Shown here: positions 32,175 through 39,801 of the stretch, piece by piece
Position numbering within the stretch: position 1 is the stretch's first letter
Layout: every line of letters begins with the position of its first letter
From: an uncultured Eubacteriales bacterium
GTDB lineage: Bacteria; Bacillota; Clostridia; Oscillospirales; Oscillospiraceae
Assembly (NCBI GenBank): GCA_934597725.1
Contig: CAKTSK010000017.1
Span: 1-43,240 of the forward strand
DNA: 43,240 bases
Reading direction: 5' to 3'
The notes under the pieces: generated by a model
The model's database searches: none
What the model saw: the letters and a program-made list of their open reading frames with translations, nothing else
Told to the model about the DNA's origin: nothing
Translations under genes and position numbers: made by a program

Positions 32175-33926
32175 TCAGGCTTTCAGCTTCTCTGCCAGGG
32201 CCGGGTCCGGGGCCACATAGGCCGACTGATAGGTGGAGTAGACCACCATCCCCGGCCGGGCACCCGCCGGCTTTTTCACGAACTTCACCGGGGTATAGTC
32301 CACGGGGACCTTTTTCCCCTCCCGCCCCTGGGAATACCAGGCGGCCAGCATGGCCGCTTCCTGGATGCTCTGGGGATCGGGCGGGGTCCCCTCGGTCCAC
32401 AGGATCACATGGGCGCCGTGGATCTTCTGGGTGTGCAGCCAATAGTCCCACTTGCCCGCCTGCTTGGTGGTGAGCAGATCGTTTTGCAGGTTGTTGCGGC
32501 CCACGGAGATCCGCAGCCCCGCCGAGGAGCGGAAGGTCAGCGGTTTCGTTGCCGGCCGCTTCATCTTCTCTTTTCCCTTCCCCCGGCGGCGGAGGTACCC
32601 CGTCTGGGCCAGCTCCTGGCGGATCTCCTCCAGGTCCCGGTCGCCCTCGGCCCGGGAGATGCTCTCCAGCACGCTGTCCAGATAGGCCCGCTCCTGGACT
32701 CCTTTTTCCAGCTGGATGCGAAGCATCTCCTCTGCCGTCTTGGCCTTGGTGTATTTCTTATAGTATAGCGCGGCGTTTTGCTGGGGCGTCTTGCGGGGGT
32801 CCAGGGGGATCTCGATGAGCGGACAGTCCGGCTCATAGTAGTTCTCCGCTTGCAGGACCTTGGCCCCCTTCTCCATGCGGTAGAGGTTGGCGGTGATCAG
32901 GTCCCCATAGCGGCGGTCGGTCTCCCGGTTGGCCGTCCGGGCCAATTCCTCCTCCTGCAAGGCCAGCTTCCGTATCAGGCGGTCCCGGGCGTGGGTCAGG
33001 CTTTTCAGGAAATCCTGTCCCTTCTGGCGCACCTGGTCCGCCGTCTCCCGGGCCTGATAGAAGTCGTCCAGCAGGGCGGCAAAGGTGGGATAGGTCCGGC
33101 TCTCGGTCTCCGGTCCATATTGGAGGATGGGGCGGAAGGAGAAATCCACCGCCTTCCCCTGGCGCGCCAGCAGGGCGGGCTGGACCTGCCCGGTCTGGAC
33201 CCGCGCCACCAGGGCGGCCAGCTTGTCCAGCAGCAGCGCCGGGTCCCGGCCCACCGGGGCGTCTACTTCTCCAAAGGCCTCAAAGGCCACCTCCCGGGCG
33301 ATGAGGGGCGAGAGCCCCATGAAATGATCCAGCAGGAACCGGTCTGCCGGGGTATCCGTCTGTCCCTGGGCCAGCAAGGTCTCCCGGACCTCGTCGGTGA
33401 TGGCGGCGGGGTCTGCCTTTCCCGCCTGCAAAGGCGGGTACTGATAGAACATCCCCGGCAGCAGGGGGCGGGCCTGGGTCAGGTCGCCGTCCACCCGGCG
33501 CAGGCAGTCCACGATCCGCCCCTCGCCGTCCAGCAGCAGCAGATTCGTCCGGCGGCCCATGGCCTCCAGGATCAGCCGGCGGCGGACCTTGTCCCCCATC
33601 TCGTTGGTGGCTTCCACCTCCAGCTCGGCCAGGCGCTCCATGGGGGGCTGGTGCAGGCCCAGCACCCGCCCGCCGGTGAGGTATTTCCGCAGCAGCATAC
33701 AGAACATGGGCGGCTCGGCGGGGTTTTCCCGGGGCCGTTGGGTCAGCTGCAGCCGGGCCCAGTTGGGGTTGGCCGACAGCAGCAGACGGCTGGGACCTTC
33801 CGTCCCCCGCAGGTGCAGCAGGATCTCGTCCCGGCTGGGCTGGTAGATCTTGTCGATCCGCCCGCCGGTCACGGCCTGGGCCGTCTCCTGCAAAACGGCG
33901 GACAGGCACAGGGCGTCCATGGGCAT
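32175..33926 (-). CDS. rqcH: RqcH/NFACT ribosome quality-control protein
   Basis: Bacterial Rqc2 homologue. It binds obstructed 50S-peptidyl-tRNA complexes and directs C-terminal alanine tailing. The 583-aa product has an N-terminal NFACT-N domain (LSAVLQETAQAVTGGRIDKIYQP, EMGDKVRRRLILEAMGRRTNLLLL), helix-hairpin-helix and long coiled-coil middle regions (about 290-420), and a C-terminal NFACT-R domain (SSAGLRISVGRNNLQND, DYWLHTQKIHGAHVIL, PVKFVKKPAGARPGMVVYST). It was long annotated as fibronectin-binding protein FbpA. The ATG at 33926 follows GGGGAGGATTGAC. It lies one base after mrnC. Confidence 0.93.
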   Translation of the reverse strand: MPMDALCLSAVLQETAQAVTGGRIDKIYQPSRDEILLHLRGTEGPSRLLLSANPNWARLQLTQRPRENPAEPPMFCMLLRKYLTGGRVLGLHQPPMERLAELEVEATNEMGDKVRRRLILEAMGRRTNLLLLDGEGRIVDCLRRVDGDLTQARPLLPGMFYQYPPLQAGKADPAAITDEVRETLLAQGQTDTPADRFLLDHFMGLSPLIAREVAFEAFGEVDAPVGRDPALLLDKLAALVARVQTGQVQPALLARQGKAVDFSFRPILQYGPETESRTYPTFAALLDDFYQARETADQVRQKGQDFLKSLTHARDRLIRKLALQEEELARTANRETDRRYGDLITANLYRMEKGAKVLQAENYYEPDCPLIEIPLDPRKTPQQNAALYYKKYTKAKTAEEMLRIQLEKGVQERAYLDSVLESISRAEGDRDLEEIRQELAQTGYLRRRGKGKEKMKRPATKPLTFRSSAGLRISVGRNNLQNDLLTTKQAGKWDYWLHTQKIHGAHVILWTEGTPPDPQSIQEAAMLAAWYSQGREGKKVPVDYTPVKFVKKPAGARPGMVVYSTYQSAYVAPDPALAEKLKA

Positions 33927-33927
33927 G

Positions 33928-34332
33928 TCAATCCTCCCCTTCCATCATGGCGGCAAAGAGCGCGTTGAGCCGGTCGGTCTCCCCCCGCAGGTAGAGCCAG
34001 CCGAACAGGGCCTCCAGGCCCGTGGCCATCTGATACTCCCGCCGGGTCGCGCCCCGGGGATGGGAGTGGGGGCTGGCGTTGCGCCCCCGTTTATAGACCT
34101 GGGTCTCCTCCTCGGTCAGCAGCGGCAGCAGCTGCTCCGCCAGCGCGGCCTGCCGGGGGGCGGCCACATAGGACAGCGCCGCCCGGTGCAGCCGCCCGGG
34201 GGTCAGCTTGCCGTGCAGGCACAGCCAGGCGCGGACCATGACCTCATAGACCGCGTCGCCCAGATAGGCCAGGCCCAGGTTGCTCATTTTTAACAGTTCC
34301 TGTTTGTCTTCTGACAGGTGAAAATAATCCAT
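33928..34332 (-). CDS. mrnC: Mini-ribonuclease III
   Basis: Double-strand-specific RNase without an RNA-binding domain; in Bacillus it matures 23S rRNA ends. The 134-aa product has the RNase III signature LGLAYLGDAVYEVMVRAWL, and RGRNASPHSHPRGATRREYQMATGLEALFGWLYL with the second acidic patch. The ATG at 34332 follows GATGGAGC. In many Firmicutes mrnC follows cysS; here it leads into rqcH. Confidence 0.92.
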   Translation of the reverse strand: MDYFHLSEDKQELLKMSNLGLAYLGDAVYEVMVRAWLCLHGKLTPGRLHRAALSYVAAPRQAALAEQLLPLLTEEETQVYKRGRNASPHSHPRGATRREYQMATGLEALFGWLYLRGETDRLNALFAAMMEGED

Positions 34333-34400
34333 TGTACTTGCTCCATCTTGGTTGTCCCGCCGCCCGGTGCCGGGGCAGGGGGCAGAATCTCTGTCTGCCG

Positions 34401-35003
34401 CTATTCTACCGCAGTTTGCGGCCCTTGGCAACTCTTTCCCCCGTCCTCGCCCTCTGTCCCGCTGGGCGCCACCGGCGTGCCGTCCTCCGCCACGCAAAAG
34501 AGGACATAGCGCCGCCCGCCCAGCGCCCGCACCCAGGCCAGACAGAACAGCGGGGGCAGCGGAAAGGCCCGACCAGGCTCCCAGGGCCAGGCCAGACAGT
34601 GCCCACCGTCCTCCCGCCGGCAGCACAGGCAGGGTCCTGCCGCCCGGGCACAGCGGGCCAGCAGGTCATCCCGCAGAAAATACTGCTCCGGTGCGGTCGT
34701 GCGGCTCCACCCCTGGGGCAGCGCCGCCGCCCCGCCGGAAAAGGCATAGGTCATGCGGACCCGTCCCCCGGTCACCGGCCAGCAGCCCCGGCGGCGGAGG
34801 TCCTCTATGGCAAAGCTCCGGCACAGCCGCAGGCGGCCGCCCTCGGGCAGGAGGGTCCCCAGCGGGACCGCGCCGCCCGCCCCCAGCGCTTCTCCCCGGA
34901 ACAGGCCCCGGTTGTCTCCCGGAAGATCCATCGTCAGCTCTGCCCGCTGGCCCACCTGCCGGCAGGTCAGCCAGCCCCCGGAGACCGGCATTCGTGCTTC
35001 CAA
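34401..35003 (-). CDS. Unknown protein of about 200 aa
   Basis: No family is recognised. The product is about 200 aa with an arginine- and glycine-rich, strand-like first half (GGWLTCRQVGQRAELTMDL, RLRLCRSFAIEDLRRRG) and a Cys cluster (CLCCRREDGGHC) around residue 125. No membrane segment or signal peptide is seen. The start is uncertain: AGGAGG is best spaced for the TTG at 35003; a GTG at 35012 overlaps it and an ATG at 34991 is also possible. Its last codons hold the mrnC promoter. Confidence 0.55.
   Translation of the reverse strand: MEARMPVSGGWLTCRQVGQRAELTMDLPGDNRGLFRGEALGAGGAVPLGTLLPEGGRLRLCRSFAIEDLRRRGCWPVTGGRVRMTYAFSGGAAALPQGWSRTTAPEQYFLRDDLLARCARAAGPCLCCRREDGGHCLAWPWEPGRAFPLPPLFCLAWVRALGGRRYVLFCVAEDGTPVAPSGTEGEDGGKSCQGPQTAVE
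34403..34431 (-). promoter_or_regulatory. Promoter of mrnC-rqcH
   Basis: On the minus strand, TTGCCA (34426-34431), 17 bp, TAGAAT (34403-34408), inside the 3' end of the preceding gene. Confidence 0.6.
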
Positions 35004-35054
35004 CGCCCCCACCTCCTGTGTTTCTGGTGTCTTTTACTGTATGCACGGCCACCG

Positions 35055-35091
35055 AAAAACAGGACCCGCCCGGACCAGCGGCCGGGCGGGT
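35055..35091 (-). terminator. Terminator of the GNAT gene
   Basis: ACCCGCCCGG (35064-35073) pairs with CCGGGCGGGT (35082-35091); on the minus strand CCTGTTTTTCGG follows. It isolates the GNAT gene from the downstream unknown gene. Confidence 0.8.
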
Positions 35092-35154
35092 GCGCGTCGT
35101 ATTCTTCTTCGGGCAAGGACTTCCTCTTTCTGTACGGGCCGCGTCTGACGGCCC

Positions 35155-35793
35155 TTATCCCGGCATCTTCAAGCAAAAGCTCCAGTTCCCGATCTGTTGC
35201 CCGTTCTGCTCCAGCGTGCGCTCGGAAAATTCCCGGAAGCCGTTTTTGGTGTAAAATTTGCGGTTGATCTCTGCATTGGTGATCAGCGTAAGCTCCTGGC
35301 CGCCTTGCTCCTGAACGTAGGGGATGAGGCAGTCCTGCAGCATCCCGCTGCCCAGGCCGCTGCCCTTCCGGGCGCCGTCCACGGCCAGAACTTCCAGGTA
35401 CCATGCCGAGGGATAGTTCCGGTCACAGTCTGCCCGGGCATTCTCTGAAAAATGGAAAAACTTCAGGATCTTTGACAGGCCCACCGGAAAGACCAGGCCC
35501 AGGCCCCCGGCTTTCACATAATCCTCAACAGCAGCTTTCTTTTTCGCCGGGTCCTGCAGCAAAGCCGCAGACACGATCTCCCCGTCTTTCATCCCCACAA
35601 AGCACTTGTTTTGGGAGGCATTGGCCTTGATATGAACGCGGTGCAGCTTTTCCATATAGCTGATGTAGGCGTTATCGTTTTTGAACGCATGGCGAAACGC
35701 ACTGTGAAAATACGGATAGTTCCCAAAGGACTGGGCCGATAGTTGGGCGATGCGGTGGAAGTCTTTGGCGGTGGCTTCGCGATAATCGATCAT
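35155..35793 (-). CDS. GNAT-family N-acetyltransferase
   Basis: A 212-aa acetyl-CoA-dependent acyltransferase. The N-terminus (IDYREATAKDFHRIAQLSAQSF) and the acetyl-CoA-binding strand-turn-helix (YLEVLAVDGARKGSGLGSGMLQDCL, with the R/QxxGxG/A-type KGSGLGSG) are clear, and NAEINRKFYTKNGFREF is the usual C-terminal part. The substrate is unknown. The ATG at 35793 is chosen; AAAGGAGG is 12 bases upstream, slightly long. It has its own promoter and terminator. Confidence 0.83.
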   Translation of the reverse strand: MIDYREATAKDFHRIAQLSAQSFGNYPYFHSAFRHAFKNDNAYISYMEKLHRVHIKANASQNKCFVGMKDGEIVSAALLQDPAKKKAAVEDYVKAGGLGLVFPVGLSKILKFFHFSENARADCDRNYPSAWYLEVLAVDGARKGSGLGSGMLQDCLIPYVQEQGGQELTLITNAEINRKFYTKNGFREFSERTLEQNGQQIGNWSFCLKMPG

Positions 35794-35850
35794 AGCAGAC
35801 TTCTGCCTCCTTTGCATGATGCCATGCATTCTACGCCATGTTTTCAGAGA

Positions 35851-35879
35851 AAGATAGGCAGTAAAAATGAACAAATCAA
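35851..35879 (-). promoter_or_regulatory. Promoter of the GNAT gene
   Basis: On the minus strand, TTGATT (35874-35879), 17 bp, TATCTT (35851-35856), about 60 bases before the ATG. Confidence 0.55.
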
Positions 35880-35974
35880 TAACTTTCAGCGAATTTTCCG
35901 TCCGCAGCCGTTTGACGGGTACCCAGCGCTATCGGCGTATTTTCAACTATTTTCGATAATTTTTGTAAAAGCGC

Positions 35975-36006
35975 TTGACAATATATATATATATATATGA
36001 TATATT
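35975..36006 (+). promoter_or_regulatory. Probable island promoter with AT-repeat spacer
   Basis: TTGACA (35975-35980) is perfect; TATGAT (35996-36001, 15-bp spacing) and TATATT (36001-36006, 20-bp spacing) are the candidate -10 boxes. The spacer is an (AT)n tract, whose length could change by slippage and so alter promoter strength. Confidence 0.45.
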
Positions 36007-36068
36007 ATGCAAAACGTCATCATATTGCACAATATTTGTGCGTTTTTTATTGGTAAGGAGGCGTTGCT

Positions 36069-36191
36069 ATGTGTATTCATTCTAGACATGGAGAAAAAAA
36101 CATTTGTATCTCCAACCCGTCAACTATGAAATGGGGCGGAGCGGGACAACGGTTGCAAAGTACATCAAAATGGAGGGCACTCCGAAAATAG
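36069..36191 (+). CDS. Short ORF, 40 codons, uncertain
   Basis: Starts MCIHSRHGEKNICISN and ends in a basic tail. It has an excellent ribosome-binding site (TAAGGAGGCGTTGCT), which is the main support. No homologue is recognised. It may be a leader peptide for the 99-aa membrane protein or the broken start of a former gene, because a better-looking protein sequence continues in another frame (36131-36241). Confidence 0.3.
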   Translation: MCIHSRHGEKNICISNPSTMKWGGAGQRLQSTSKWRALRK

Positions 36192-36241
36192 TCAAGCACA
36201 CCTTTGCGGAGGTTGTGCGGGAAGGAGACAGAAGAAAGTGA
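36086..36241 (+). pseudogene. Possible remnant coding fragment
   Basis: This frame, open between a stop at 36083-36085 and a TGA at 36239-36241, reads VNYEMGRSGTTVAKYIKME and then GTPKIVKHTFAEVVREGDRRK, which has the look of natural protein sequence. An ATG at 36131 would give 36 aa. It could be the tail of a gene truncated when the island formed. No match can be named. Confidence 0.25.
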
Positions 36242-36537
36242 AAAAAATATATCAATGGTTCGACAAACACGTATTCAATCATGTTGGTCGTGAAATTCAA
36301 AAGTACGCTATACTCTCACTGATCGTTGACGTAATTGCTGTCATTATTGGGGGAATCTTGACAATGGATGATATTGGTCCGATTTCTCTAATCCTCGCTC
36401 CATCGATTGGCTTAGGCTACGCTTTGCTTATTGCATATCCCATCTACGCCTTTGGTCAGCTTGTCGAGGATATTCACCGGACGCGAGAAAACACCAGCAG
36501 CGAGGCGACCAATTTTGACGAACTTCCCGAACTGTAA
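36238..36537 (+). CDS. Small two-TM membrane protein
   Basis: A 99-aa protein that starts with GTG at 36238 after GGAGACAGAAGAAA. It has two hydrophobic segments (about residues 24-42 and 49-72) with a short loop; the C-terminal tail is acidic and cytoplasmic or external depending on topology. No family is recognised. Base composition is well below the GC of the flanking genes. It lies 17 bases before the 624-aa gene, so the two are an operon and could form a membrane complex. Confidence 0.65.
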   Translation: MKKIYQWFDKHVFNHVGREIQKYAILSLIVDVIAVIIGGILTMDDIGPISLILAPSIGLGYALLIAYPIYAFGQLVEDIHRTRENTSSEATNFDELPEL

Positions 36538-36554
36538 TAGGAGGGCAACGAAAG

Positions 36555-38429
36555 ATGAACGAACGGTATTCAAAGCTGTTTGCCTTACCTCAAAATCTGT
36601 ATTCTGAGGGTGCTCCTGTCTTGATTGCAGCGGGGGCCTTGCTCAAGGATAACGAAATTGGTAAGGTGTTGGCACAACTTAAAATCCAAAATATCAGTGG
36701 CAAACCTATCAAGGCAGCAACGGTTAAGCTGGCCCCTGCAGACACCACGGGAAAGCCACTGGGCGATGAAATCCAACATCAGTATTTAGATTTGAACGCA
36801 GGGCGGGACGCAGATTTTGGACAGAAAACACCTGTCAGTTTTCCTGACGCAAGCACGCGAGGTTTTGTTGTCTCTGTGTCAGAGGTCATCTTTGCTGATA
36901 ACACCACATGGACGGACAGCAATACACCGTGGGAGCCACTTTCCTCCCCCGCCCCATTGGATAACATAGGGGATACTGAGCTTGTCAAGCAGTACCGTAT
37001 GAGGTATGGTACGGATTGCAAGTATATATTCAAACAGGAAAAGGATTTGTGGCACTGTGCCTGTGGAGCGGTCAACCACCGAGAGGAGGCAGTTTGTCAC
37101 CGTTGCGGAAAAGAGGCCACTGTCCTTTCCACTGTAGATATGGAGGAATTAAAAGCGGAACGGGACGAACGACTTGCAGCGGCGGAAGCCAAAATAGCTA
37201 AGACAAAAGCGACTACAAAGAGGGCCGCGCCATTTGTAATCGTCGCTATTATCCTGCTTGTCGCTGTTGGGCTGTTTGCTTCTCACATAATAAAAATGCA
37301 AAATTATCCTGCGAGAACACTTTATGATTATATTTGTGAGAATGGTACATATTCGGAAGAAGTCAGTCTTCCATTTTATACTGAGGCATCCACTGATACA
37401 CCAATCATATTCTCTGGATATGCTGTGGAACTTTCTAATGATAATACCCCGAATATGCTGAAAACAGGAAGCAATACCTGCAACATATTGGTTGAAAAAA
37501 AGAATCGTGGGGTATTTTGGTATCAAAGTCATGCGGGTAATGCGGATTTTAATGTGGATTTTATTGCCCGCCTTACTTGCACCAGTAAAGAGAAAAGTTT
37601 GGCTTACACCTGTACGATTGGCAATGTGATAACATTGCCAGGTGGCAAAGCAAATATTGTTTTTCATCGCTCTATTGACCTTGGTACTGACAATATGGCA
37701 GACAACGCTCCAATCGATGATGTGTGGCTGCAATCGCCTGAAATGTCATCTGATGAACTATCAGATTTTCCAATTACTGAGCCAATGAAAGAATCCTATG
37801 CGGGGACGATTACTTCTCAAACAGCGATATTCCTCGCAAATTTCACTTCCTATTTACAGGGAAAAACCGATGTAACCATAGCTGATTTTGGTTTTCCTGA
37901 CGAAGTAAGCGCCTATTCACCGAATGAACTGTCAGACAGGCTTCTCGAAACGCTGATGGCACAATCTTTTGACCAAGCATATACACTGCTTTCTACTATG
38001 CCCGCCGATAATGATACTGTCAAAGAGTACAAAGCACTGATTGAAAAGTATCTACCCTATTGTGGGAACTTCACCGAAGCAGAAGTGATGATAAACGATA
38101 AAGAAAGGGCAACTGATGACTATACGCTGATATCTGATTTTTACCTCGCTTCTTCTGGCGAAGTTTACTGGAAAGCAGACAGTTCAGATGGTAGCGGAAA
38201 TGTTTATATCGGTAGTGGTAAACATTATCCGTTTATCAGCGCATGGGATGAACAAATGCTTGTTGATGATACAATGACAGTAGAATATGATTTTGACGAA
38301 GGATATTCCGACTACCATTGTAAAGCAACTTTCCAAAACGGTGAAATTGTTGTCACTGTAACAGATAATTATAATGTGGAATACGGTTGGGAACCTAAAG
38401 AAGTTTCATGCACCCGTTATACTGAGTAA
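36555..38429 (+). CDS. Zinc-ribbon, single-TM protein with large exported domain
   Basis: A 624-aa protein of unknown function. Residues 1-150 look like a beta-rich domain (IAAGALLKDNEIGKVLAQLK, VSVSEVIFADNTTW). A zinc ribbon follows at about 167-187 (CACGAVNHREEAVCHRCG, two CxC/CxxC knuckles), then a charged helix (about 195-222), one membrane segment (about 226-247) and about 375 residues probably outside the cell, divided into two or three beta-rich parts. Zinc-ribbon plus TM plus exported domain is seen in several uncharacterised Firmicute families. GC content is low compared with the rest of the window. GGAGGGCAACGAAAG precedes the ATG. A perfect terminator follows directly. Confidence 0.75.
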   Translation: MNERYSKLFALPQNLYSEGAPVLIAAGALLKDNEIGKVLAQLKIQNISGKPIKAATVKLAPADTTGKPLGDEIQHQYLDLNAGRDADFGQKTPVSFPDASTRGFVVSVSEVIFADNTTWTDSNTPWEPLSSPAPLDNIGDTELVKQYRMRYGTDCKYIFKQEKDLWHCACGAVNHREEAVCHRCGKEATVLSTVDMEELKAERDERLAAAEAKIAKTKATTKRAAPFVIVAIILLVAVGLFASHIIKMQNYPARTLYDYICENGTYSEEVSLPFYTEASTDTPIIFSGYAVELSNDNTPNMLKTGSNTCNILVEKKNRGVFWYQSHAGNADFNVDFIARLTCTSKEKSLAYTCTIGNVITLPGGKANIVFHRSIDLGTDNMADNAPIDDVWLQSPEMSSDELSDFPITEPMKESYAGTITSQTAIFLANFTSYLQGKTDVTIADFGFPDEVSAYSPNELSDRLLETLMAQSFDQAYTLLSTMPADNDTVKEYKALIEKYLPYCGNFTEAEVMINDKERATDDYTLISDFYLASSGEVYWKADSSDGSGNVYIGSGKHYPFISAWDEQMLVDDTMTVEYDFDEGYSDYHCKATFQNGEIVVTVTDNYNVEYGWEPKEVSCTRYTE

Positions 38430-38471
38430 AAATAGGAGAGGGCGGGAGGAATCCCGCCCTCTCCTATTTGA
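38430..38471. terminator. Perfect 18-bp terminator of the island operon
   Basis: 38430-38447 pairs perfectly with 38452-38469 around a GGAA loop; the stem ends in AAATAGG/CCTATTT, which gives short T-runs on both strands. It begins one base after the stop codon. Confidence 0.85.
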
Positions 38472-38722
38472 ATGTCAATAGGCTATACCCCAGTGACATT
38501 TTGAAACAACAGCGTTCTCTGTGTCACATAAACTTGAAAACCTATTTTGATATATTGCAAGCGGATCGGTGGTTTTATTGACACACTTTGAATGGCATAC
38601 AAGCGCCCAGGCTCTTACATCGCGCCACGCAGCACAAAGCCTCCCGAACCCAAACGGTTCCGGGAGGCTTTGCGCGGGATATCCTTGTCCAGCAAATTTT
38701 CTTCCATAGGCCGCGCAGTCGG
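38472..38722. other. Intergenic stretch at the right island edge
   Basis: No gene is supported. The first 110 bases are still AT-rich, then GC rises. An imperfect inverted repeat at about 38637-38671 (AAAGCCTCCCG... with ...CGGGAGGCTTT, one-base bulge) probably ends the minus-strand transcript, though the T-run after it is short. Confidence 0.5.
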
Positions 38723-39097
38723 TCACAACACCGCTTCCCAAAATACCTCCAGCCGTTCTTTGGGCTGGTCAACATACTGCCTGGAATCCCGGAGCCGCTG
38801 CTCCATGTCCGCCGCTTCTCTTTGGAGTTGCCGGCGGCTTTTTTTCCGGTTCTGTTGCAGGAAACAATGATAGCGTGTTTGCAAGGTTTCCGCTCTGGGC
38901 GGAAACACGATCTTGCTTTCTCCGATCCAATTGCCCTCCAACTCGTTTCGGCAGATCTCGTCGTCCAAAACCGCCATATAGAGGGCCCAGCGGGCAAACT
39001 CTCTGCACGGCATACGGATCATCCACCACCGGCATAGGACGGTCCCCGCCGCCAGACAGCCAAGAAGAAGGGAGGTTCGTCCTGTGTATCTCTTCAT
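38723..39097 (-). CDS. Hypothetical protein, 124 aa
   Basis: A 124-aa protein with one weak hydrophobic segment near the N-terminus (residues 8-25) and a basic, helical C-terminal half that could form a short coiled coil (REAADMEQRLRDSRQYVDQ). No family is recognised. The ATG follows the YcxB-like stop by one base (TGA-ATG region) with GGGGGATGA as ribosome-binding site, so the two genes are translationally linked. An overlapping 140-codon frame (38575-38997) has unlikely composition and is rejected. Confidence 0.55.
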   Translation of the reverse strand: MKRYTGRTSLLLGCLAAGTVLCRWWMIRMPCREFARWALYMAVLDDEICRNELEGNWIGESKIVFPPRAETLQTRYHCFLQQNRKKSRRQLQREAADMEQRLRDSRQYVDQPKERLEVFWEAVL

Positions 39098-39613
39098 TCA
39101 TCCCCCGATCTTCTGGATCTTCTGTCCCGTGCGTTCTTCCAAAAAGCGATAAAATGCCGGCAGGCTGCCGCCCTCCAGCGTCCCCTTGTCCACCGCCATC
39201 GCGTGGTTGGGACCCAGCACAAAGAGGAGATAGGCCCCGCTCTCTGCCAGCGCCAGGATCTTATCATAGTGCCACTTGGATTCCGCCGCATCGGTTTTGA
39301 CCAGATAGTAGTCGGGCGTGAACAGAACCTCTGCCTCGTTGGTCCCCGGCAGGGCTTTGCGTTTGGCGAAAAATCCGTTGATGGCATCCTCCTTCCAGAG
39401 GACCAGCAGCAGCCCCGCCAGGACAACGCCATGGAGCGCGGTCTGCCAGACCTTCCCCCAGGACAGCCAGAGGGACACCAGCAGCAAAGCAATGACGACC
39501 CAGGCATAGCACCGGACGGCCCGGCTTCTCTTGGCGCGGATCGTTTTTCGCACGGCCCGCGCCATGGCGGTCAATGCTTTTTGGTCATAGGTCGTATGAC
39601 AAGTAAATTCCAT
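39098..39613 (-). CDS. YcxB-like membrane protein
   Basis: A 171-aa protein with two adjacent membrane segments (about residues 38-54 and 59-76) and a cytoplasmic YcxB-like C-terminal domain (VLFTPDYYLVKTDAAESKWH, YDKILALAESGAYLLFVLG, LPAFYRFLEERTGQKI). YcxB family proteins are uncharacterised. TTAGGAGGCCGCC precedes the ATG. It is first of a two-gene operon; TTTAAGA direct repeats lie about 85-100 bases upstream. Confidence 0.75.
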   Translation of the reverse strand: MEFTCHTTYDQKALTAMARAVRKTIRAKRSRAVRCYAWVVIALLLVSLWLSWGKVWQTALHGVVLAGLLLVLWKEDAINGFFAKRKALPGTNEAEVLFTPDYYLVKTDAAESKWHYDKILALAESGAYLLFVLGPNHAMAVDKGTLEGGSLPAFYRFLEERTGQKIQKIGG

Positions 39614-39696
39614 GGCGGCCTCCTAAATTCTTCTGGTCGTCAGAGATTGATTTATCGTATTTTATCAGCGAAAAACGAATCGTTCATAAAATTTTT

Positions 39697-39714
39697 CTTA
39701 AAAATCTCTTAAAC
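39697..39714 (-). promoter_or_regulatory. TTTAAGA direct repeat upstream of the YcxB-like gene
   Basis: On the minus strand TTTAAGA is repeated with an 11-base period (TTTAAGAgattTTTAAGA). The spacing is typical of OmpR/PhoB-family sites, and the core resembles the TTAAG boxes before vanG. Confidence 0.35.
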
Positions 39715-39801
39715 CGTGGTCTTGCGCGACCGCAGAGGACCCAAAGACAACACCCCATTTCTCCGCCCACAGCATGGCTTCCTGCCTGCGCCGGAAGCGC
39801 G

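Larger units (their letters stand above)
35880..36237. other. AT-rich boundary region with possible gene remnants
   Basis: No confident gene. It marks a sharp change from GC-rich to AT-rich sequence. It holds TTGACA at 35975-35980 followed by an AT-dinucleotide tract (35981-35998), a strong AAGGAGG at 36055-36062 leading into a 40-codon ORF, and a second overlapping frame that opens after a stop at 36083-36085 and ends at 36241 and reads like a protein fragment (YIKMEGTPKIVKHTFAEVV). Confidence 0.5.

Noticed and set aside
38575..38997. 140-aa minus-strand ORF overlapping the 124-aa gene
   Set aside because: Trp/Arg/Cys-rich composition, poor start; the 124-aa frame is coupled to the YcxB-like gene and fits better.
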